From assembly GCA_964478125.1 (NCBI GenBank), contig CAYZGR010000091.1, forward strand, positions 1-7,225: 7,225 nucleotides of DNA, in the 5' to 3' direction. Below the pieces are notes generated by a model, which had not been told where the DNA came from, made no database searches, and worked only from the letters and a program-made list of their open reading frames with translations. Below are positions 1 through 5,528 of the stretch, one piece after another. Position numbers and translations under genes: made by a program. This stretch comes from FW021-bin31 sp964478125. GTDB lineage: Bacteria; Bacteroidota; Bacteroidia; Chitinophagales; Chitinophagaceae. Each line of letters begins with the position of its first letter. Position 1 is the stretch's first letter.

Positions 1-260
1 AGCCACAATATCTTTTATCAGAAAGCCTGCCTTCGAATTCCTATTTGCCGGTTTTTATAATAGACCGGTACTCCGAATTCTCTACTAAATGGGATTCCCT
101 GATCCTATCACTCAATTCCCAATGCGTACGGATAAATTCTTTCCTAAAATCCATTGGCACAATGCGGAATGAACCGCCATTATACAACCTATCCCTTCTC
201 CCATCAAAGCCGGGTATTTATACTTCTCATTAATCACAATCCTTTAATTAATCGAGAAAA
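1..260. other. Left-edge region with no supported gene
   Basis: I see no convincing gene here. On the minus strand an open stretch reads YNGGSFRIVPMDFRKEF and ends at a stop at 43-41, but it has a stop upstream and no good start: its only ATG is at 154-152 (37 residues), without a recognisable ribosome site. A different minus frame is open from 54 to the window edge (KPANRNSKAGFLIKDIVA), preceded by a stop at 57-55 and lacking an ATG. These could be remnants of a decayed gene or chance. The plus-strand open stretches at 45-233 and 154-345 have low-complexity composition, no family resemblance, and the second runs into the aldo/keto reductase gene. An inverted repeat near 224-258 is listed separately. 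Confidence 0.5.
224..258 (-). terminator. AT-rich inverted repeat after the aldo/keto reductase stop, possible weak terminator
   Basis: The arms are TTCTCATTAAT (224-234) and ATTAATCGAGAA (247-258). They pair over 11 bp with a single bulged base at 253 and a 12-nt loop (235-246). The repeat begins 2 nt past the minus-strand stop codon (263-261), where a transcript end would be expected. The stem is mostly A-T pairs and no clear U-tract follows it on the minus strand, so it is not a canonical intrinsic terminator. It may instead protect the mRNA 3' end or be a chance palindrome. Confidence 0.3.
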
Positions 261-1109
261 TCAAAATCCATACCTTTTCTCCAGCGTCTCAAAATCCTCC
301 TGCTCAAAAGTAATTTCCGATGCCATCCAATTTTCTTCCAGGTGACTTGTTTTTGAGGTGCCGGGAATAAGCAGCATATTTTGGGAATGATTAAACAGCC
401 ATTTTAGGATGATCTGTTGTTCTGATACGCCATATTTGTCGGCCATTTTTTTTAAACTTTTCTCCTCTATTGAACGTCCCGCATTGATGGGCCGCCATGG
501 AATAAAGGCGATATCATTTTCTGTACAAAATTGCAGTTCCTTTTCCCACACCCTATGATCCAGGCTGTATTGATTCTGAAGCGAAGCCACCTTCACCTGC
601 TTCTGCGCTTCTTTTATACTCCCGACATCTACTTCCGAAAGCCCGATATGCCGGATCAGGCCTTTATCCTGAGCATCTTTTAAAAACCCGATGGTTTCAT
701 CAAATGGGACATCAGGATCCCGGCGATGCAGCTGGTAGAGGTCAATCCGCTCCAGCTTTAATCGTTTTAGACTGCCTTCCAGTGCCTCTTTCAAGTGTTC
801 CGGCCTGCCATTGATGACCCATTTATTCGGCCCCGGACGCGTCTGCCCGCCTTTGGTGGCAATCACTAATCCTTTAGGATAGGGATAAAGCGCCCTGGCT
901 ATCAATTCTTCCGACACATAGGGACCATAGCTGTCTGCAGTATCAATAAAATTAATTCCCAGATCAATCGCCTTTTTCAACACGCGTTTACATTCTACCT
1001 CATCTGAAGGCGGCCCCCAGATCCCTTTCCCGGTTATGCGCATAGCGCCAAATCCAAAGCGGTTAACTTCCAGATCCGCACCTATCTTCCAGGTGGTATT
1101 TTTATTCAT
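261..1109 (-). CDS. Aldo/keto reductase, YdbC/PdxI-like
   Basis: Predicted cytosolic NADPH-dependent oxidoreductase of the aldo/keto reductase superfamily, a (beta/alpha)8 barrel of 282 residues, normal for the family. The catalytic tetrad is visible: Asp56 and Tyr61 in FIDTADSYGP, Lys86 in VIATKGG and His128 in LYQLHRRDP. The C-terminal IPGTSKTSHLEEN (about residues 248-260) is the usual cofactor phosphate-binding region. The N-terminal VNRFGFGAMRITGKG plus WGPPSDE and the C-terminal block closely recall Escherichia coli YdbC (PdxI, pyridoxal reductase) from memory, so a small aldehyde such as pyridoxal or a sugar aldehyde is possible; the physiological substrate is not determinable. Start choice: the frame is open to a GTG at 1172 preceded by AAAGGAG, but that adds 21 residues (MIIIAFALKKIVATLSIIMYK) absent from the family. 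ATG at 1109 gives a family-like N terminus; ATG at 1118 is also possible. It is transcribed divergently from the kinase. Confidence 0.88.
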   Translation of the reverse strand: MNKNTTWKIGADLEVNRFGFGAMRITGKGIWGPPSDEVECKRVLKKAIDLGINFIDTADSYGPYVSEELIARALYPYPKGLVIATKGGQTRPGPNKWVINGRPEHLKEALEGSLKRLKLERIDLYQLHRRDPDVPFDETIGFLKDAQDKGLIRHIGLSEVDVGSIKEAQKQVKVASLQNQYSLDHRVWEKELQFCTENDIAFIPWRPINAGRSIEEKSLKKMADKYGVSEQQIILKWLFNHSQNMLLIPGTSKTSHLEENWMASEITFEQEDFETLEKRYGF

Positions 1110-1127
1110 TTTATACATAATGATAGA

Positions 1128-1157
1128 CAAGGTAGCAACTATTTTTTTAAGAGCAAA
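1128..1157 (-). promoter_or_regulatory. Candidate Bacteroidota-type promoter for the aldo/keto reductase
   Basis: Reading the minus strand, TTTG (1157-1154) is followed after 19 nt by TACCTTG (1134-1128). This is close to the TTTG/N19/TAnnTTTG pattern of the Bacteroidota primary sigma factor, but one T short in the -7 box. Transcription would begin around 1120, just ahead of the ATGs at 1118 and 1109. That would exclude the GTG at 1172 as a start on this transcript. The AT-rich region gives many near-matches, so this is tentative. Confidence 0.25.
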
Positions 1158-1232
1158 AGCTATTATGATCACTGAACTCCTTTGAGTATCAGAAATTGAT
1201 TTGTTTAATTATTGATCTTTATATTTTGAGAT

Positions 1233-1264
1233 TTTTGCTAAAAGATTTTAAAATATTATCTTTC
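1233..1264 (+). promoter_or_regulatory. Candidate Bacteroidota-type promoter for the FGGY kinase
   Basis: TTTTG (1233-1237) and TATCTTTC (1257-1264) are separated by 19 nt, matching the Bacteroidota -33/-7 pattern (TTTG, N19, TAnnTTTG) at all but the last base. Transcription would start near 1269-1271, leaving a 5' leader of only about 6-8 nt before the ATG at 1277. A second candidate lies upstream: TTG at 1196-1198, then TATATTTT at 1220-1227 after 21 nt, which would give a leader of more usual length. I cannot decide between them from sequence. Confidence 0.35.
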
Positions 1265-1276
1265 CCTTAAAAAAGA

Positions 1277-2803
1277 ATGACATCTTCAAATAAAGATTAC
1301 ATTTTAGGCGTAGACATCGGTACCTCCAGCAGTAAAGCGCTTGCTTTTAAATTGGACGGTAAAGTAGAAGTGCAACATCAGATCCCTTATAAAACCCAAC
1401 ATCCCAAGCCGGGCTATAGCGAGCAAAATCCCGATAATATACTGGAGGCGGTGGTCGGTGTCATAAGAGCGGTATTGAAGGCCATGAATCGCCAGCCCCT
1501 TTGCGTGAGCTTCAGTTCTGCCATGCACAGCCTGATGGCAGTGAATAAAAAAGGAGACCCGATTAGCCCCTTGCTGATCTGGTCAGACAACAGAAGTATT
1601 AAAGAAGCCGCGGAGTTCAAAAAGAAAAAGCTGGCAATCGATATTTATCAACGTACCGGCACACCCATACACGCTATGTCTCCTCTATGCAAATTGCTCT
1701 GGTGGGGCAAAAATGAAAAAGCTTCTTTTAAAGAAGCTGCCAAATTTATTTCTATTAAAGAATATATCTTCTCCCGGTTTTTTGAAACCTATCTGGCAGA
1801 ATATTCCCTGGCCTCGGCAACAGGCTTATTTGATCATGAGCGCTTAAAATGGTATCCTCCCGCGCTGGATCTAATTGGTATACAAACAGATAAACTCCCT
1901 GAGCCGGTAAGCCCGACTCATATCTGCAAGGGCCTGAAACCCGCCTACTCCCATCAGACGGGATTGGATAAAGACCTTTCTTTTGTGATGGGCGCCGGAG
2001 ATGGTTGTCTGGCCAATTTAGGAACAGGCGTCACCCAGGCCGGTGAGACCGCCGCTACCATAGGGACCAGCGGGGCGGTCAGATTGTTTAGCCATCATCC
2101 GGTAGCGGATAAAAAGGGACGTATATTTAATTATCTTCTGGTAGAAAAGGAATATATTTCAGGAGGGGCCATTAATAACGGGGGCGTATTGCTGGACTGG
2201 TACCGGCATCGCTTTTTAAAGGAAGATATCCCCTATGATGATGTACTAAAAGAAGCCTTCAGTGCAGAAGCCGGATGCCGCGGGCTGTTGTTTTTACCCT
2301 ACTTACAGGGGGAACGTTCCCCCATGTGGGATGCCAGAGCCAGGGGAGCCTTTATAGGGATTTCCAATACACATGAAAAGCCGCACTTCGCCCGGGCAAT
2401 AATAGAAGGAATCTGCTACTCCCTGTACCATAGCGCACGGATCATAGAAGAAATAACCGACGGAATCAAAGAGGTCTACGTGAGCGGAGGATTTACCCGT
2501 TCAGAAAAATGGATCCAGATGCTTACAGATATTTTCGAAAAAGAAGTAAAGGTTTCCGGCCATGGAGATGCTTCTTCCGCGGGAGCAGCCATTTTGGGAA
2601 TGAAGGCGCTTGGGATCATTAAAGATTGGAAAGAGGCAGAGAAACACATTCCAATCACCACCACTTACAGCCCCAAAAAGGATCAGACAAAAATCTATCA
2701 CCGGAATTTTGAGCTTTTTGCAAAGATGTATGATATACTGTGTCCCGCTATGCACGAGATTGCAGAATGGCAAACTATTCAACCGTCATCCCTCAATTCA
2801 TAA
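1277..2803 (+). CDS. gntK: FGGY-family carbohydrate kinase, probable gluconokinase
   Basis: Predicted cytosolic ATP-dependent sugar kinase, most likely D-gluconate to 6-phosphogluconate, feeding the pentose phosphate or Entner-Doudoroff pathway. The length of 508 residues is typical of the FGGY family (Bacillus subtilis GntK is about 513). The first actin-like domain starts with the phosphate-binding loop GVDIGTSSSK (11-20). SSAMHSLMAV (80-89), the block PLLIWSDNRS (98-107) and YQRTGTPIHAMSPLCKLLWW (124-143) are gluconokinase-like and cover the first FGGY signature. The catalytic base is Asp242 in GAGDGCLANLG. The second domain has TIGTSGA (261-267), YLQGERSPMWD (342-352) and the ATP-site helix VSGGFTRSEKW (402-412). 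The start is the only in-frame Met ahead of the phosphate loop, preceded by an A-rich TTAAAAAAGA. The gene stands alone, divergent from the reductase and convergent with the operon; no gntR, gntP or phosphogluconate dehydrogenase is adjacent. FGGY specificity is hard to read by eye, so xylulokinase or a related aldonate/ketose kinase is the main alternative. Confidence 0.85.
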   Translation: MTSSNKDYILGVDIGTSSSKALAFKLDGKVEVQHQIPYKTQHPKPGYSEQNPDNILEAVVGVIRAVLKAMNRQPLCVSFSSAMHSLMAVNKKGDPISPLLIWSDNRSIKEAAEFKKKKLAIDIYQRTGTPIHAMSPLCKLLWWGKNEKASFKEAAKFISIKEYIFSRFFETYLAEYSLASATGLFDHERLKWYPPALDLIGIQTDKLPEPVSPTHICKGLKPAYSHQTGLDKDLSFVMGAGDGCLANLGTGVTQAGETAATIGTSGAVRLFSHHPVADKKGRIFNYLLVEKEYISGGAINNGGVLLDWYRHRFLKEDIPYDDVLKEAFSAEAGCRGLLFLPYLQGERSPMWDARARGAFIGISNTHEKPHFARAIIEGICYSLYHSARIIEEITDGIKEVYVSGGFTRSEKWIQMLTDIFEKEVKVSGHGDASSAGAAILGMKALGIIKDWKEAEKHIPITTTYSPKKDQTKIYHRNFELFAKMYDILCPAMHEIAEWQTIQPSSLNS

Positions 2804-2968
2804 ATCACAAATAAATTCCAATGATCAAAAAGGCCAAACTTAAAAACAGCATCAAGACCACGTTAGATATAGACTCTGTTTGAAACTTGTAGATTAAAAT
2901 TTGAATATTATTTGATATTTGGAATTTGTTTTTTCACCTATCTTACAGTCTCCTCCATTGACTTTAAC
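2804..2968. other. Intergenic region between convergent genes
   Basis: This 165-nt AT-rich spacer separates the stop of the plus-strand kinase from the stop of the minus-strand sugar porter. Transcription should end here in both directions, yet I find no strong GC-rich hairpin with a U-tract. The best pairing I see is AAACAG (2844-2849) with CTGTTT (2876-2881), only 6 bp around a 26-nt loop. The ATTTG repeats at 2899-2928 are listed separately. No open reading frame in the spacer deserves a call. Confidence 0.6.
2899..2928. repeat. Short imperfect ATTTG repeats, partly 7-bp spaced
   Basis: ATTTG occurs at 2899-2903, 2910-2914, 2917-2921 and 2924-2928. The last three are exactly 7 bp apart with variable two-base spacers, and the first is 11 bp ahead of the second. 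A T-run follows (2929-2934). This looks like a degenerate heptamer array in AT-rich spacer DNA. Its role, if any, is unknown; it may simply be replication slippage. Confidence 0.45.
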
Positions 2969-4306
2969 CTAAACATATAGTGTCTCTACTTCCTCCAGGG
3001 GAACATCCTTGGTTTCAAAGATAAATTTCCAAACAAAGAAAATCATTCCCAGATTTATAATGCCGTAAATAAAGAAGGTAAAGGCAGCGCCTAATCCGGA
3101 TAATAAAACCGGAAAGGTAAAAGACACAACGGAGTTCATCACCCAATTACCGAATACAGCAAATGAAGTGGCATGTCCCCTGATCTTATTGGGAAAGATC
3201 TCTGCCACATAGACCCAAAGCACAGCTCCCCAGGTACAGGCAAATGCACCAATGTAGGCAAATATCAGAATAAGGATCCAATAGCTTTCCAGATTATGGG
3301 TGTAAAACAATACACCGATCACCAACATACATAAGCCCATTACAGCCGATCCGCCCAACAACAGCTTCTTCCGGCCAAAACGGTCTATCATTGCAAAAGC
3401 CAGAAGCGTAAATACAAGATTGGCTATGCCTGTCAGTATAGTCTGAAAAAGTGCGCTTTCGCCCAAATGCATCTTGTCAAAGATCATGGGGGCATAATAG
3501 AAAATAATATTAATACCTGTGAGCTGGGCTATAGACGCAAAAATGATCCCTATAATGACTACTTTTCTATAACGGGAGGAAAATATTTCTGAGAACCGTA
3601 TTTTCCGGCTGTCTCTTTTCAAATCTGCCTGCACCTTATTCACTTCCATATCCGCCTCCTGTTCCTCATAAATTCTTCCAAAGATCCTTCTTGCGTTAGA
3701 TACTTTCTCTTTCAACAAGAGCCACCTGGGACTCTCAGGCACCCCTAAAAGCAAAAGAAAAAATACCAGAGAGGGAATAACGGCTGCCACCAGCATATAC
3801 CGCCAATGATTGGTTTCGGTCAGGAAAGAAAATGCTGCATTGGCAATAAGATAATTGGAAATAAAAGCCACCAAAATTCCGATGACAATAGCCAATTGCT
3901 GCATCATCCCGAGGCGGCCTCTGAACGAAGGGGGTGCTATTTCCGAAATATAAATGGGCGCCAGCGTGGAAGCCATTCCGATAGCAACCCCTCCGACAAA
4001 CCGGTAAATGACCAACTCGGTAAAGCTACCCGATATACCGCTGCCGATCGCTGCAATGATAAACAAGACAGCAGTGACTGCCATCATCCTTTTCCGACCA
4101 AAACGATCGGCCATTCTTCCGGAAAAGAAAGCTCCCGGGATACAACCGATGGAAGCGGCAGCCACCACCAGGCCAATTGCTGCTTCTCCAAGACCAAAGT
4201 AGCTTTTAAGTGAAGATAACGTACCGGCAATGACCGCCGTATCAAAACCAAACAGCAAGCCGCCCAGGGCGGCCACTGCAGCGATAAGGATGGTATATCT
4301 TTTCAT
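2969..4306 (-). CDS. Sugar porter family MFS transporter (XylE/GLUT-like)
   Basis: Predicted inner-membrane proton-coupled sugar importer of the major facilitator superfamily, sugar porter family; 445 residues with about 12 hydrophobic segments and a central cytosolic loop near 195-245. Family motifs in order: GGLLFGFDTAVIAG (15-28), DRFGRKR (67-73), YRFVGGVAIGMAS (101-113), PESPRWLL (190-197), QLTGINIIFYYAP (261-273), DRFGRKK (308-314), EIFPNKIRG (369-377) and ETKDVPLEE (431-439). Asp22 and Arg102 match the proton-coupling pair Asp27/Arg133 of E. coli XylE. Compared from memory with XylE sugar contacts, Gln137, Gln261, Asn266 and Trp364 are kept, but the positions of Gln175, Gln288 and Gln415 are Ile144, Ala260 and Asn387. 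So a sugar substrate is likely but D-xylose is not assured. The ATG lies 3 nt after the epimerase stop codon, which implies translational coupling as the last gene of the operon. Confidence 0.93.
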   Translation of the reverse strand: MKRYTILIAAVAALGGLLFGFDTAVIAGTLSSLKSYFGLGEAAIGLVVAAASIGCIPGAFFSGRMADRFGRKRMMAVTAVLFIIAAIGSGISGSFTELVIYRFVGGVAIGMASTLAPIYISEIAPPSFRGRLGMMQQLAIVIGILVAFISNYLIANAAFSFLTETNHWRYMLVAAVIPSLVFFLLLLGVPESPRWLLLKEKVSNARRIFGRIYEEQEADMEVNKVQADLKRDSRKIRFSEIFSSRYRKVVIIGIIFASIAQLTGINIIFYYAPMIFDKMHLGESALFQTILTGIANLVFTLLAFAMIDRFGRKKLLLGGSAVMGLCMLVIGVLFYTHNLESYWILILIFAYIGAFACTWGAVLWVYVAEIFPNKIRGHATSFAVFGNWVMNSVVSFTFPVLLSGLGAAFTFFIYGIINLGMIFFVWKFIFETKDVPLEEVETLYV

Positions 4307-4309
4307 AAA

Positions 4310-5509
4310 TTATGCTTTACCCATATATTCCAGTGTCTTCCAGATCTGGTAGAAAGCCCGGGGCACATGAAAACATCCTTTCCATTTACCTCCTTTTAGA
4401 TCCAATAAAATTTCCCCCCGCCGATTGAGATAACCCCACCATTCTCCATACTCTTTATCTGCAAAATGTTTCCAGCTATAGGCATGCAATCTTTCGAACC
4501 ACTGCCAACATTTCTCATTACCGGTATGCATATAGCCTTTTAACATGGCAATCATCGCCTCCAGATGTACCCACCACAGTTTTTGGTCCCACTCCAGTTG
4601 CAGTGGCGGATGCCCTTTTACATCTTTAAAATAAAAAATTCCTTCATATTTCTCATCCCAGCCAAAATCCAACAAACTTAATGAAAGGTCGACAGCTTTT
4701 TTCATTAAATCCTCATTGCCGCCTCTTGCAGCCAGATCCATCATAAACCACATGGCTTCCAATCCGTGTCCGGGATTCACTATCCTTCCCTCAAAAGAAT
4801 CGGAAAAGCGCCCATCCTGATTGATATTCTCAAGAAGAACGCCCCATTGTGGTTGATAGAATTTATTCATTACCGTATCAATACCTCTATCAATAGTCTC
4901 CCGGACCAGCTCCGGTTCAAGGATATGCTCGATCTCCAAAACCAGGTTGGTCAATATCATCGGCAAAGCAAAATCTTCCAGATCCCTGGTTCCCGGACAG
5001 GCTTTTGAATATTTCCCTTTAGGATTATGTCTGCGTCCGAGAACATTGGAAAAAGTAGCTCTTGCCATGCGGGCATGTTCCGGAGCTCCGATCGCCTTAT
5101 ACAATTGCCCAAAGGCCATGGCAGCAAAACAATCTGAAAAGATATTGTATGGCTGAATCAGGGGTTTTCCTTCTCTATTCAGAGAAAAATACCAATTGCC
5201 GTCCTTATCCATTCCATGTCGCGTTAAAAAATCGGCCCCCTGCAAGGCAAAATCAAGCCACTCCTGCTTTGGTTCTACTTCATTATAAAGCATCGCAAAG
5301 GTCCATACCTGACGACACTGCAGCCAGACGAATTTATCCGTATCATAGACCTTCCCCTCCCGATCCAAACAGGTAAAGTAACCGCCGTATTTATTATCAT
5401 TGGAATACTTAAGCCAAAAGGGAACGATGTTGTTCAGTAAACCGACATGATATTGTTTTGCATAGGACGCCACTTTTGAATCCTTATTACCGCTGTTGAT
5501 ATTATTCAC
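4310..5509 (-). CDS. AGE-family sugar 2-epimerase (renin-binding-protein-like)
   Basis: Predicted cytosolic enzyme of the N-acylglucosamine 2-epimerase family, an (alpha/alpha)6 barrel that epimerises the C2 of free aldoses or N-acyl-hexosamines; 399 residues, the usual length. Conserved blocks follow animal renin-binding protein closely: GGYFTCLDREGKVYD (42-56), VWLQCRQVW (61-69), NIFSDCFAAMA (122-132), NPGHGLEAMWF (245-255), LQLEWDQKLWWVHLEAMIA (303-321), EYGEWWGYLNRRGE (353-366) and KGCFHVPRAF (377-386). The probable catalytic histidines are His248 and His381, by analogy with characterised family members. This favours GlcNAc/ManNAc 2-epimerase over cellobiose 2-epimerase, but mannose or another hexose is possible. 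The start is a GTG with A-rich sequence ahead and an in-frame stop five codons upstream; the next in-frame ATG comes only around residue 73, so a late start is excluded. It lies 19 nt after the dehydrogenase and 3 nt before the transporter. No sialate lyase, kinase or deacetylase gene is nearby, so a sialic-acid role is not supported by this window. Confidence 0.92.
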   Translation of the reverse strand: MNNINSGNKDSKVASYAKQYHVGLLNNIVPFWLKYSNDNKYGGYFTCLDREGKVYDTDKFVWLQCRQVWTFAMLYNEVEPKQEWLDFALQGADFLTRHGMDKDGNWYFSLNREGKPLIQPYNIFSDCFAAMAFGQLYKAIGAPEHARMARATFSNVLGRRHNPKGKYSKACPGTRDLEDFALPMILTNLVLEIEHILEPELVRETIDRGIDTVMNKFYQPQWGVLLENINQDGRFSDSFEGRIVNPGHGLEAMWFMMDLAARGGNEDLMKKAVDLSLSLLDFGWDEKYEGIFYFKDVKGHPPLQLEWDQKLWWVHLEAMIAMLKGYMHTGNEKCWQWFERLHAYSWKHFADKEYGEWWGYLNRRGEILLDLKGGKWKGCFHVPRAFYQIWKTLEYMGKA

Positions 5510-5528
5510 AATGTTTAATTTCTATTTT

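Noticed and set aside
2844..2881. Inverted repeat AAACAG/CTGTTT as terminator of the kinase gene
   Set aside because: Only 6 bp, mostly A-T, around a 26-nt loop and with no U-tract after it; too weak to call.
3806..4213. 135-residue plus-strand open frame inside the sugar porter
   Set aside because: It lies fully antisense to a well-supported MFS gene and its product is rich in His, Ser and Asp with no recognisable family; it is a shadow of the membrane-protein codons.
2969..5509. Sialic-acid catabolic operon (epimerase plus transporter)
   Set aside because: The transporter is a sugar porter with XylE/GLUT motifs, not a sialate transporter, and no sialate lyase or sialidase gene is present in the window.
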